From Toxorhynchites rutilus septentrionalis (Eukaryota > Arthropoda > Insecta > Diptera > Culicidae): a stretch of DNA of 64,000 nt. The DNA lies in contig NC_073745.1 of assembly GCF_029784135.1 (NCBI RefSeq), positions 282,693,803-282,757,802 of the forward strand. The letters are read 5' to 3'. Made by a program: the position numbers and the translations under genes. The stretch's first letter is position 1. Each line of letters starts with the position of its first letter. This document shows positions 36,677 to 47,141 of this stretch, in pieces. The notes under the pieces are model-generated. The model saw only the letters and a program-made list of their open reading frames with translations, did not search any database and had not been told where the DNA came from.

Positions 36677-39600
36677 CCTTTTCATGCCAAACCAATATAG
36701 TGGTTCTCAGATTTCCATGAAAAGTGGTAGTTTTGTCCTTTATTGCTAAATATTAGACCCGTATTTTTTTATTTTCTCGTTAGGGTGACCAATTTCCGTT
36801 TTAGGATGATCCGAAAAATAAATTTTTGTCACTTTTTCCCAAAAATGACTTTTTTCAAAAATTTATAACTTTTGAACTACTCAACCGATTCAGACGATTG
36901 ACATATCAAATTGAAGCTAATGAGCTACCCTTAAATATTGAGCTGAGGATTATTTGCATAACATATCTCGATATCAGAGATGCTATTTTTTCGCTTTTGA
37001 GATATGAATTTGCAAAGTTAACCGATGGTATGAAAAAAACAAATTTTCCCCCTTTTTTCCACTACAAAAATTCATAACTTTTGAACTACTGGACCGATTC
37101 AGATGATCGTTATGTCAAGAAGCTTATGAGTTGGGTTTCTTCGAAAAAATATTACTTTCGCTAAAAATTTTGATTTTCGTTTTTGTAATTATTGATTGAG
37201 TTAGTTTTTCATAGTTTTCTCTGTTGAAGATAGCCCTCTATACTTTTTTATATTTTTATATATTTTTTCTGGAAAGCTGAGTTTTTTTTCATAATATATC
37301 CGAAAATCTGAGAGGTGTTGTTTTCCGTTTTTGAGATATTATTTTGCAAATTTAACATGTTTTAAGTCTTTGTTCAATATTCCTATGTGAATAGACTAGA
37401 CCTGTGCGACTGGAATCAAATCTTCCCGCAAGTGTGATATTTTTTCAAAGAATGTTCAATTTAGTATGTTGATCATCTAAATCGGTTCAGTAGTTCAAAT
37501 GTTATGATTTGGATCACCGGTTAGGTTAACACTCCTATACTCGTGCATTGGTCTGTCAGACCGAGAAATCAATAATTCGTTCATTTCTCAGAAAATATCA
37601 ACACTACGACTTTGCGATTCTCTTTAGCTTCGTTATTCGTCGTTCGTCATCGTTTAGCGTATCGCATGTGTTGGTAGAGAGGGGACGTTTTCCACTTTTC
37701 CAACACTTCCGGTCTGACACACCGACGCGAGTATAGGAGTAACTTTTTTGGACAAGTGTCTTTTTTCATATTCTAGAATATTGTTGAATGAAATGTATAA
37801 ATTCATGTTTTTTTTTTTATCCCAACAATTTATTTTATCAGGCTCATTTAGCAATTCAGCTGTAACAGAGCCGAGTTCATTCGTGTACATTTTTTATCGT
37901 AAGATAATTTTTGTTGTATACTACACTGTTACCGTTTGAGGCGTAAGAGTATCGCTATCTATCGATAAACATTTGTTTTTATCTATAACACAGTAGTCGT
38001 TTAGACGTAAGAGAATTCCTATTCTATCGATGCACAACACATGTCGCCTTTTTCGGCGTAAGAATATTGCTATTGTTCGAATGTTCACAGTTGGGCTGTT
38101 CACAGTGGGACTGTTGATATGAGGCTTCCTTTGTTGGGTTATTAATAGTTCCAATTACCGATGCAGCAGACCGAAAATGTGAGCGGTAAGGGACTGGGAT
38201 TACCTTCACATGATGATTGTTGCGTGGACATAGTAGCTAGAATAACACACAAAGATGGTCAGTTGAGGGGCCCTGAGTTATGAGCTCATGATCGTTCGCT
38301 TAGTAGCGGACACGCAACCAATTAGGCTACGAAGACCCCTTAAATTAATGTTAGTGGCGTGGAATATTTATTGCATATAATGCATAAGACCATTACCGGA
38401 CTATTCTTATTTGATTTCAGTCCCTTTTGTAACTGGATTGAACGGATCCATATATTAACTATTCGTCGTTAGATTCATACGTTCAAAAGCAAAATATAAA
38501 TGTTTGACTTTCGTATAGTTATTCGCTAAATATAATGGTCATATACTTTCACACACTTGTGAAAGAATTTCACTTGTGGAATAATTGTCAACAGTAAACT
38601 ATAAACTAATCGGTGGCTTATGGTAATTTTTAACAGTTACAGTTTCGGGGTTATTTTTTTATAATGGACAATATCGACAAGAAAAAAAAAGGAAAAGGAA
38701 AAGGAAGTTCCTAGAAATCCTTTTATATCATCTTTTCATGCCCCAAAAAAAAAAAGGTATTAATTCTTAGTTTACCAAGAATACAGAGACAAGGAATATT
38801 AGAAATATGCAAACTTCATATTCCTGAGCCATTATCATGTGGTAATTATCGAGACGGTCGTTATACATTTTTCTCTTTGATAAAAAACCCGAAAAATACG
38901 CAACAACCGCATGAAATGTAAAAAATATGTTTGTTTCGAGCATGCAGCATGCAATGAAACCACAGTCGATTAATACGTTTTTATGTTATTTCATAGCTCT
39001 TTATACTTCCATGAATTATATTCGTTTGCTTACTTTTAATTTATAACAGTGAAACATTCGAATTTCGTTATTTGTGTTAGAGTATAAAAAATTACTCTGT
39101 TTTGAGGAGGCTGAATTACATGACTATTAAAGCATAATGAAGATGAAGAAAACATATTTTTTGTAGTTTTTTCATTCCATCATACCCTCTTCTTCAAATA
39201 AATTCCAATAAAGCCTGAAAAATACACAATGGAAACATTACAGAGAAGTTCAATTTTCGGTCTGTGACACCGTGCGCGAGTATATGTGTTATGATTTTGC
39301 ACGCGAGTACAGAAGGGTTAACTTTGAAAAATGATATCTCATAAACGAAAAAAATAGAATCTCTGATATCGAGATATGTTATGTAAGAAACCCTCGGCTT
39401 TCAACAATAAATATGAAAAAATATAGCGCCCTCTAGTCCAAAGCCATGAAAACAATAAAAAACGACTACAATCAATAATTACGAAAATAAAATCCATTTG
39501 TTTTGCAGGTTCCATAGTAGAAAACTTTCCGAATAGAAGGCAATAGAAGGCTATGGCTTCAATTTGATATGTCGATTATCTAAATCGGTTCGGCGGTTCA

Positions 39601-39797
39601 AGAGTAATGAATTTTTGAAAAAAGTCATTTTCGGGAAAAAGTGGAAAAATTTGATTTTTTGAACCATCCTAAAATGGAAATGGGCACCCTAATAAAAAGA
39701 AATAGAAAATACGGGTCTAATGTTTTGCGATAAAGAACAAAATTACCACTTTTGACGAAAATCTGAGAACCACTATATCGGTTTGGCATGGAATGGC
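36677..39797. mobile_element. 3.1 kb foldback element with ~300-bp or longer arms
   Basis: The left arm runs TTCATGCCAAACCAATATAG, ATTAGACCCGTATTTTTT, AGGGTGACCAATTTCCGTTT, TAACTTTTGAACTACTCAAC, CATATCAAATTGAAGC. The right arm, reversed, runs TTCCATGCCAAACCGATATA, ATTAGACCCGTATTTTCT, AGGGTGCCCATTTCCATTTT, TCATTACTCTTGAACCGCCG, CATATCAAATTGAAGC. The interior holds a SINE (37808-38339) and unrelated AT-rich DNA. No transposase was recognised. Confidence 0.7.
37808..38339 (-). mobile_element. tRNA-derived SINE with poly(A) tail
   Basis: On the minus strand the head starts GGGGTCTTCGTAGCCTAATT and continues GGTTGCGTGTCCGCTACTAA. It has an A-box-like TAGCCTAATTGG and a decayed B box (GAGCTCATAACTC, where GAGTTCGAAACTC would be expected). 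A long unrelated body follows, ending AATAAATTGTTGGGAT plus an A run at 37808-37818. The size, tRNA head and A tail indicate a SINE of a different family from the one at 4671-4905. No target duplication was confirmed. Confidence 0.75.
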
Positions 39798-39941
39798 TGA
39801 ATGAAATGTATTTAATCAATTTTCAATGATAATAATGAGAAAATGCATTTTCTGACCACCCTAATTCAGAATGAGAACCCCTAAGGATCAAATGAAAAAC
39901 ACATGTCTAAAATTTTTCGATAACAATAACAAATAACATAA

Positions 39942-39947
<6 letters not shown>

Positions 39948-40005
<58 letters not shown>

Positions 40006-40034
40006 GGATTTCTGTCTGTCTGTCTGTCTGTCTG
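39948..40034. repeat. (TA)n and (CTGT)n microsatellites
   Basis: About 55 bases of alternating TA, then AAATGGATT, then five to six repeats of CTGT. The pair sits at the outer end of the reversed repeat C copy and may be part of that element's terminus. The open frame crossing the TA run is meaningless. Confidence 0.95.
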
Positions 40035-41262
40035 ATTCTCTGACTCGGAAACTACTGAACCGATCGACGTAAAAATTGGTATGTATGGGTTTTTGGGGCC
40101 GGGGAAGGTTTTTAAGATAGTTCGAGATCCCTTCCCCCTCTCTAAGGCGGGCTGCCATACAAATGAAACACAAATTTCAGCATAACTCGAGAATTAACCA
40201 AGCAAACGGAACCAAATTCATGTGGAGGTTTTAGGGTGCAATAAATGTTTATATGGTGGATAGACACACAACTCCCCTCTCTAAGGGGTGGCTGCCATAC
40301 AAATGAAACACAAATTTCTGAATTATTCGAGAATTAATCAAGCTAACGAAACCAAATTTGGCATGTGGAGGTTTTAGGGTGCAATAAATGTTTCTATGTT
40401 CGATAGACACTCCTCCCCTTTTCTAATTTCAGCATAATTCGAGAACTGATCAAGCAAATGGAGCCAAACTTGGGATGTGAGGGTTTTTGGGTACGAGAAA
40501 TGTTTCTATGATGGTATGACACCTCTCCCTCCTCTGGAATGGAGAGGGGGCCCCATAAAAATATTACACATATTTCAACCAAACATTTTTTTTTTTTTTT
40601 TTTTTTATCTGTATTTTAGTGACTTTCAACTCATTTGGCTGGTTCGTCACTTTGCTTCCATTTTTGGAAGAATATCGGGAGTGAGAATTCAAAATTTTCG
40701 GAAAACTCTGAAGGGAAATGGGAAAATTCCGAAAATTCAATTTCCATATGTTCTATAATTACATAATGACAAGCGTTGTTATTCCTTTAGAAGTTTGCGG
40801 TAACGAAATTCATCTTCGTTCGAAAGTGGAAATGGATTTTAATGTGATAAAACGCACTCCTATATCTTCTTCTATCTATATAAATAAAAATTGATCGCCG
40901 AATGTGTTAATAAGAGCAAAACTCGAAGAAGGAATTATCCGATTTGGGGCTATCTTCATTCTATCATATTTTCTGTATCAAACATTTATTCGATGTAACG
41001 GAGAAACATGTTATTTGCAAGTGATTGTAAAATTTAGAACGAGAATTGTGTCTGAAAATAATCTGATGTTATAATGACGAGTTTTGGTGAAATTCCTAGA
41101 AAATTTATATTAAAAGTAAATTGTAAAGGATTAATTAGAAGATGAATCAATGAACAGTTCTGCGATTGGACCCATGATCGTAAGTAAGAAAACGTGAATG
41201 TTTGGTGGTATTGATAACAAAAAATAAGTTTTGGGCGGGATGAAGTTTGCCGGTTCAACTAG
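40035..41262 (-). repeat. Repeat C, reversed long copy
   Basis: Ends at the reversed CTAGTTGAACCGGCAAACTT near 41262. The interior has three units with CTGCCATACAAATGAAACAC, ACTCGAGAATTAACCAAGC and GTGGAGGTTTTAGGGTGCAA, spaced about 140 bp. The stretch 40700-41110 matches both sides of the hAT in the 23.3-26.8 kb copy. It is interrupted by the LINE tail at 40588-40692. The left boundary probably includes the microsatellites at 39948-40034. Confidence 0.75.
40588..40692 (-). mobile_element. 5'-truncated LINE 3' tail with long poly(A)
   Basis: A run of about 20 T at the left is followed by ATCTGTATTTTAGTGACTTT and TTTGGCTGGTTCGTCACTTT, ending GAGTGAGAATTC. On the minus strand this is a short retroposed tail with poly(A). 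It matches 1297-1394 and interrupts a repeat C copy. Confidence 0.6.
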
Positions 41263-41714
41263 TAACAAATAAATACATGGTTTGAGCGAAATTGGAACAT
41301 TTGTTTCTTGTCCATCCTTTTTTGGAATTTCTGTATATTTAAAATGACTTATACGATTTATATAAAATATTATATTTGAGAAAAAATTTTGTATTATGTA
41401 TTTATTTTGAAGACAATTTGTAGAAGCACATTGAAAACGATTGGGTCCAAATGTTTCAACACAGAGAGAACCCGCGACTATTCGAACTGAGATACGACAA
41501 CATCATTTTGCGGCAGAACAACGCTTGACAACCGTCTACCAAGACATATGAAATTCAACATGAAAACGACTCAAGTTCTGTTTCCAACCAATGTTCTCTT
41601 CCGACTTCAATCTTTCCGATTATCATTCGGTGCACACCGATTTGCTTGAGCAACAGTTCGCTGTTTTCGAAGGAGTGCTATGAAAAACATTATGTTTTGA
41701 CGAACTGCTCATAG

Positions 41715-41720
41715 TTTATT
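41715..41720 (-). promoter_or_regulatory. Poly(A) signal AATAAA of the minus-strand gene
   Basis: AATAAA on the minus strand lies about 55 bases past the stop codon at 41775. This is a normal spacing for a short insect 3' UTR and supports the gene as expressed. Confidence 0.5.
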
Positions 41721-41774
41721 AATTTGAGTATAAGTCGAAATTTTGAAATGCATGTATTTCATTCTACTTCAATT

Positions 41775-42593
41775 TCACTCTGTACGTGACCCAGTTTTCA
41801 TGGAGGCGAGACTGTTATCTATCTGAACCAGATCATTTGCCAGCTTCTCAAATTCCTCCAGCAGCAGCATTTGCCGATCCATGTTGTTCAGCACATCTTT
41901 CCACCAGCGATCCAAAGTTTGTTGCAATTGTTCTGTTTTCCGCAACTTTGCGATCTCGCTGTCGAGCGATTCCCTAGGCGAACTTGGGGACTTCTGCGGG
42001 GTGAGTGGAGGGTTTTTGCGAATCGGAGTCGATGCTGCCGACGGTTCGAGCATTGCAGGAGCCGATGTCGCTGCAATAGGTTTTGGCTCACTTTCCAGTA
42101 TACCTGTCAAAGAGAAAACATCGCCTGACGCATCGTCGGGTTGCCGTTCCGCTTTGGAGTTTTTGGGCACCGCACCACCGGCGTACAGGGATATACAGGC
42201 CTCCCTAAGAAATTGGATCAGCACCTGGGTGTCCTCCGAGTTTCCACTGTGCTCATCCCGGTGTCCTTCAATTGTTTTGATTGCCCACTGGATTTGATCC
42301 GGCATAAGCTTGCAGATGCCTTCGCCTCCCCCGTTGATACTGTTCCAGACGACTCCCAACGTATGATCGATCAGTAGATGATAATCTGGTAGCCGAACAG
42401 TTGCCAATTCTCTATATTCCGTGTTAGCACTAGTCGTCGACAGCAGAGATGGACTGTTGAATCTATATGGGGTTAGATTCCATTCCTGCATATCGGCCGG
42501 AGCGACCTCGAATGATAGCACACTTTCGGTGGGAGTTGGTGGTGAAATATTCACCTCCGGCAGGGCGACGGAATGTAATAGATCTTGATCCAT
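41775..42593 (-). CDS. Single-exon host gene, uncharacterised 272-aa protein
   Basis: I do not recognise the family. The start at 42593 has a good context (ACTATGG) and is preferred over upstream in-frame Met codons in AT-rich sequence. The N-terminus is Pro/Ser/Thr-rich (residues 1-50). Residues about 60-130 look globular, with VRLPDYHLLIDHTLGVVWN, GGGEGICKLMPDQIQWAIKT and TQVLIQFLREACISLYAG. Residues about 140-210 form a Ser/Pro/Ala-rich linker with SP and TP sites (PIRKNPPLTPQKSPSSPRES). The C-terminus from about 212 is a predicted coiled coil (EIAKLRKTEQLQQTLDRWW). There is no signal peptide or membrane segment. It lies head-to-head with the plus-strand exon at 42867, possibly inside the upstream intron of that gene. 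Codon use and GC are host-like and the frame is intact. The architecture suggests a cytoskeletal or division scaffold, which is inference only. Confidence 0.8.
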   Translation of the reverse strand: MDQDLLHSVALPEVNISPPTPTESVLSFEVAPADMQEWNLTPYRFNSPSLLSTTSANTEYRELATVRLPDYHLLIDHTLGVVWNSINGGGEGICKLMPDQIQWAIKTIEGHRDEHSGNSEDTQVLIQFLREACISLYAGGAVPKNSKAERQPDDASGDVFSLTGILESEPKPIAATSAPAMLEPSAASTPIRKNPPLTPQKSPSSPRESLDSEIAKLRKTEQLQQTLDRWWKDVLNNMDRQMLLLEEFEKLANDLVQIDNSLASMKTGSRTE

Positions 42594-42866
42594 AGTTGAG
42601 CTGTCAGGATGTTTATGAAAATTGTCAAAATCGTGGCATGCTATTGATGCTCTCCTAGGAAATCTCTCATTGACAGATTCATTCAATCGGCGAAAGTTGA
42701 ACAAATTTTTTGTACAAAATATGTTGGTTGAATTCATACATTCGCTGAAATTTTTGAACGAAATATGAAATTTAAGACCGAGTGTGACGGTAATAATTGT
42801 ATTTCTTGCTCGAAATTCCAAGTTATTTTCTCGTCTATTTATATTTTCTGTTTTCTTTACTTTCAG

Positions 42867-44070
42867 ATAACAAACCATTCGTCAACACCGCCATCCTAGA
42901 GCTGGAGAAGAAGCTTTCATCCGTCACTGCCAACATAAGCTGCCAAACTCGACACACTTCTAGTTATCAGCCAGGTTTTCAACAGCCTTTGCAACCGCAA
43001 CTCTATCCACAAAACAATCAATTTCAGTCACATAAATCAATTGCCAGCACCAGCAGAAGTCGTCAACAGCATCAGTATCATCATCCGCCATCACTGCATC
43101 CATCGTCAAGAGACGTTGAGAACTGCTACCTCAGCGTATCCGAGCATAGCCAAACACAACCTCAACCCTCGAGCTCGAGTCTCGCCAGCATCCTGCAGGT
43201 GATCCGTGCAGAACGAGAATCTGCCGAAAAACAACGACAACTCTTCGTTCGCTCGACAAGTCTCGATCGTTTCTCCTCACCGACTGTTGTACCTCCACAA
43301 CATAAATCAACCACCAAAGCCGTGAGCAGTCGTAAGGTCCAACGCCATCCACCAGTGTCCTTCCCGAAGAAGCCTCTAGTCACTCAACGGCTTCCTGGAT
43401 CGCCACCATCGCCAAGCATCGATTCCTCGTATTCACCTTCATCTTCCAATAGCCACAACTACAGCCATTATCAACAGCAGCAGCAACATCAGCCTCCAAC
43501 TCCATCAGCTTTCGTCGTTGCTTCCGGGCAGCAGCCCATACGGAGGCCATCGCATAAGTCGTCGCTAAAGCGGAATGACACATTCCTCAAGACTCGCTCG
43601 AAAACTATCGCAGACTTTTTCGGCACAGACTCCACACCCATCAGCCGCCTGTTGAACATAATATGTCAGGAGAAGGAGGCGGAAAAGGCACAAGCGATCA
43701 TGAGTAGCACCACCCGTGGTAAGTCCAATAGCAACAGCAACAACAGATCCACCACCGCCGGAAGGGATGGCGTGCTGTCGAAGGTGTTCAACGTGTCGGC
43801 TAGCTCTTCATCGGCCAGCACTTCATCATCGTCGTCGTCGTCTGGAACCCGGGCGGTTAGATCACGCAAAGAGAACGTCATCCCGGTGGCCCAAACTAAC
43901 TCGTCCTCCTCGGTGAACTCCGGCAGTGGTGGCGGCGGGGCTGGGGCGCAGCTGTTCGCCACCAAGGACATAGATAGGATAGCGAAATACAAGGCTGACC
44001 GACGAAAACCTATTTATTTAAGGAACACTGTCCAAGAAAACGAAAATGAAAGACTGGAACATAAGAAGAG
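42867..44070 (+). CDS. Internal coding exon of a Ser/Gln/Pro-rich host protein
   Basis: Acceptor TTTACTTTCAG ends at 42866 and donor AG|GTGAGT starts at 44071. The frame needs one base from the preceding exon and leaves two at the end. The roughly 400 residues begin NKPFVNTAILELEKKLSSVT (probably helical). Long Gln/His/Ser/Pro-rich disordered stretches follow. Then come TIADFFGTDSTPISRLLNII and a polySer tract, and finally KDIDRIAKYKADRRKPIYLR near the end. The IAKYKADRRK string resembles the RIARYKAERR repeats of supervillin-type villin/gelsolin proteins. The match is short, so no symbol is given. The in-frame ATG at 42797 lies in the intron and is not a supported start. No gelsolin repeats are in the window, so most of the protein would be encoded elsewhere. 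Confidence 0.8.
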
Positions 44071-44355
44071 GTGAGTTTGTGCGAACAATTTATGTTAACA
44101 TTCGAAGGCGAAAGGGTATTCTCTGTTCCCACATGTTGGCTGTTTTCCCATTTAACGTTTTGATGCCTTCCACTTAGCCTCCCAATATGCAAATTCAAAC
44201 AAATTATTTGAGTATGTCTGGCACAGCGACGTAGTGAAGGTAGACAGCGTCCCCGGCAAACTATGAAAATAACGCCCCAAAAAGTACCACTTTTTTCGAT
44301 TTTTTCACTTGCGTGCTTTAGCTGAAGCAAAATGATCTACAATTGCAACTAAATC

Positions 44356-44366
44356 AAGGTCTTAGC
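44356..44366 (+). repeat. Left target-site duplication of the LOA insertion
   Basis: AAGGTCTTAGC here recurs at 45238-45248, directly after the poly(A) tail of the LINE fragment. This is an 11-bp match, which brackets the insertion as 44367-45239. Confidence 0.75.
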
Positions 44367-45239
44367 TTTAGCTTAGCAAGGTCTTTGGTTTAAGGGATTG
44401 AATGTAGGTCGTGATTTCATTCGCGTGATATCTCGGCTTATGTCCAATCACTACAACCTAAACGCGCATCTCTATCGCATTGGGCTCGCAGCAAACAATC
44501 TTTGTGATTGTGGCGATGGCTACCACGACATCGAGCATATTGTCTGGTCGTGTATCCGGTTCCATGCTGCTCGCTCTCAGCTCTCTAGAGCACTGAGAGC
44601 AAAAGGCAGAAAATCGGATATCCCCGTCCGGGATATCTTAGGTAGCCGGGATCCTGATCTTCTGCTTCATCTATACCTGTTCCTCAGAAACGCCGATGTC
44701 AACGTTTAATGATGTTTCCTTCGTTGTGTCCCCGTTTCATATCCCTCCTAGCGATCGATAAACTTTTACTTAGTCGCAGCAATACATACACACACTCTTT
44801 ACAGATGCACGGGCCAAAGGTTGTGCAGTCCACTGATCATTCAACAAGAGCCAAAGGTTGTACCGCTCATGACAACTCTACACGAACTGATGATTGCGCC
44901 GGCTAGTGACCATTCTATCCTGGATTCCTCGAGTCGAGAAAGACGCACCACGCTAGATATGGGGTACAGACTAGGGAGCGTTGCTGATTAATGGTCAGCT
45001 GCATCCCAATAGGAAGTAGCCCGTGTCGGGCACACGTATAGAGCATCGAAGACTGCAACATACCAATTATGAGAACACTTGAAATACTAACCTCGAGCCA
45101 ACCGCGAGTAATCGGTTACATATTACTAACATAGTTGTAAGACAAAATATGTCAAAATATTGGACTCCCGGCCCCGTCAGGCTAACGCCACATGTGCCTT
45201 AATAAAAAATATATTTTGGGAAAAAAAAAAAAAAAAAAA
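44367..45239 (+). mobile_element. 5'-truncated LOA/I-type LINE with 3' UTR and poly(A)
   Basis: Flanked by AAGGTCTTAGC on both sides. It contains the C-terminal coding tail at 44398-44709 and a roughly 480-bp 3' UTR. It ends with AATAAAAAATATATTTTGGG and an A run of about 19. A clean duplication and intact tail indicate a fairly recent insertion inside the host intron. Confidence 0.88.
44398..44709 (+). pseudogene. C-terminal tail of LOA-type ORF2
   Basis: The last 103 codons include HYNLNAHLYRIGLAANNLCD, then CGDGYHDIEHIVWSC. This is the Cys/His motif C.C..G..DIEHI...C found at the C-terminus of LOA/R1/I-type ORF2 proteins, after the RNase H domain. The frame is open to TAA at 44709. The 44398 ATG is just the first Met after truncation. 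RT and RNase H are absent, so it cannot function. Confidence 0.85.
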
Positions 45240-45412
45240 GGTCTTAGCGAATGTCGATCGAATGAATTACGTTCGCACAATGCCTGGAAGCGTCAGGAAA
45301 ATTCGTTGCGCCGTCTCGATGCTAGAATAAAATGCTTCGAGAGAATTTCTGAGAATAATGTTCAAGATGCCTGAAGACGTCGAAGAGTTCAGGTAAGGGA
45401 ATAGGTTCTGCA

Positions 45413-46060
45413 TCAGCGTCTTGAACACTTCGACCTCTGATATAAGTTCCTTTGTTTCAACATCTCATGAATACTTCCGTCCGAAATTTGACGCAACCTG
45501 TTCAATTGATTCATAGATGTTAGTTCGTCTCTCGTTATAAATGGAAAATCTGATGGGCTGAAAAGTCTCGAGATTTTCAATGAAAACAATAATTTTTTGG
45601 TCAAAGGCGAAGCTTCCCCAACATAGTTTCCTTCGAGGGCAATACACTTGGTATAGCGAGTTTCCAACATTTCGGTTCCCTTTCTGTAGTACGAAACGTC
45701 TAAGTCTTCGAAATATGCGTCATATTTTGCGATGACTTTCTCATTCGATGTGGACCTCTTTCCCTGGAACCACCGCTTGGGGGAACATATAGTAATCGCT
45801 GAGAGCCAAGTCTGGATAATATGGTGGGTGAGCAGCCAATTGGAATAATGATAGGAATAATGATTAAGGATGTATGCGACTTTACGATCGTTCAAAACGA
45901 GTCGATACACTTGTTATACAATTTCGGGATTCGTAGCTTCTTTTGGCCTTCCAGAGCGAGGTGCATCCCATTTAAAATTCACTAAACCACCGATAAACTT
46001 CTCGAAGCTACGTTCTACGTTCTTCTCGTTCTCGAAGGAGCAGAAGTATTATCGGTATAG
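45413..46060 (-). pseudogene. Mariner DD34D transposase relic, internally deleted
   Basis: On the minus strand the N-terminal part carries VYRWFSEF, then a GRPKEATNPEIV-like block and VYRLVLNDRKVAYI. The frame then jumps to HPPYYPDLALSDYYMFP (third catalytic D, off frame) and RWFQGKRSTSNEKVIAKYDA, ending TRYTKCIALEGNYV, the standard mariner C-terminus. The first two catalytic D blocks are missing. Stops and frameshifts are present. The open frame from 45910 to 45413 covers the linker and tail. Confidence 0.8.
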
Positions 46061-46349
46061 ACAGATTCCATGCCAACTCGTCCTAGGAAATTGTTTAAAT
46101 ATTCATAAAAAAATATCAAAAAAATTTAAAGAAAAATTTCACTGAATCAATTATTTTTAAAATTGAAAAACAGGGAAAAAGTTTTTTCTAACAACAACAA
46201 GAATTTTCTTTGCAAAAATTACTATCAATCCTAATTTTGTGTGAAGTTAGGGTAGAGTTTTGGCGTTCATATTAAAATATGAACTTTTGTCCAACAGCCT
46301 AACGGGGCAGGTAGTTCAATATTTTGACAATGTTTGATAACAACTATGT

Positions 46350-46639
46350 TCTCCGCCTGTACCAGGCGGCATATTCGGTTCGTTATGTAATGTGGACGCC
46401 CCATCGGGTGCACGAGGCCGAAGTCCCATCGGATGCACGAAGCCGTCACGAACACACGAAGCACAATGTCGTCAACGCTAATTCACTTCGACTTCTCGAA
46501 CCGGACCCACTTGTTCGGGTTGGGTTCGGTTTGATTGGAGTCGGTTTTCGGCACGTCGGTAAGCCCGGGCGGTACGTCCACATTTAGTCGGCTTTACCGG
46601 GCAGCCAAGGTCGATTGGCGTAATGTGGACGCGTCTTAA
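46350..46639 (+). mobile_element. GC-rich MITE, copy 1 (left end truncated)
   Basis: Shares GGCGGCATATTCGGTT, AATGTGGACGCCCCATCGGG, GCACGAAGCCGTCACGAACA and TAATGTGGACGCGTCTTAA with the copy at 46801-47141 in the same order and orientation. The GCGTCCACATT left terminus is missing here. It is noticeably more GC-rich than its surroundings. Confidence 0.75.
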
Positions 46640-46800
46640 CGATTCAGAGCTCAAGATCAGCCGAAGATAATTTCCCCAAAGCATTCCCTTGTTTGCATCT
46701 TGTTTCAATTAACCGTTCTTGAATTCCCCTCCCCAAACTCAAGGCCACGAAAGTAAGCGCTGTGCGAACAGACACTCATTGGTCGGTCAATTTCACCTCT

Positions 46801-47141
46801 CTAAAGGCGCGTCCACATTATACCGAATAATGCCGATCGGCCTGTACTGGGCGGCATATTCGGTTAATTGTGTAATGTGGACGCCCCATCGGGTGCACGA
46901 AGCCGAAGTCCCATCGATTGCACGAAGCCGTCACGAACACACGAAGCACAATGTCGTCAACGCTAATTTACTTCGTTTTGTTTTGGTGCGACTTTCTCGA
47001 ACCGGAACCACTTATTTCGGGTTGGGTTCGGTTTGATTCGTGTCGGTTTTCAGCACCTCGGCAAGCCCAGGTGGTATGTCCACATTTAGTCGGCTTTACC
47101 GGGCGGCCAAGGCCGATCGGCGTAATGTGGACGCGTCTTAA
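46801..47141 (+). mobile_element. GC-rich MITE, copy 2 (complete)
   Basis: The left end reads GGCGCGTCCACATTATACCG then AATAATGCCGATCGGCC. The right end, reversed, reads GACGCGTCCACATTACGCCG then ATCGGCC. The right flank is TTAA and the left flank CTAA, suggesting TTAA-type target duplication as in mosquito TTAA-specific MITEs. There is no transposase. Small frames on both strands are repeat translations. Confidence 0.8.

Noticed and set aside
38265..38339. tRNA gene on the minus strand
   Set aside because: The B box is mutated and the sequence continues into a 450-bp body with a poly(A) tail; it is a SINE head.
39907..40173. 88-codon minus-strand frame
   Set aside because: It crosses the TA and CTGT microsatellites and repeat C units; it is not a protein.
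42797..42866. ATG at 42797 as the start of the plus-strand host protein
   Set aside because: The segment is AT/pyrimidine-rich and ends in a strong acceptor. The conserved-looking coding begins at 42867, so it is intron.
43666..43992. Antisense and alternate-frame ORFs over the 42.9-44.1 kb exon
   Set aside because: They are shadows of the Ser/Gln-rich exon, caused by biased codon composition.
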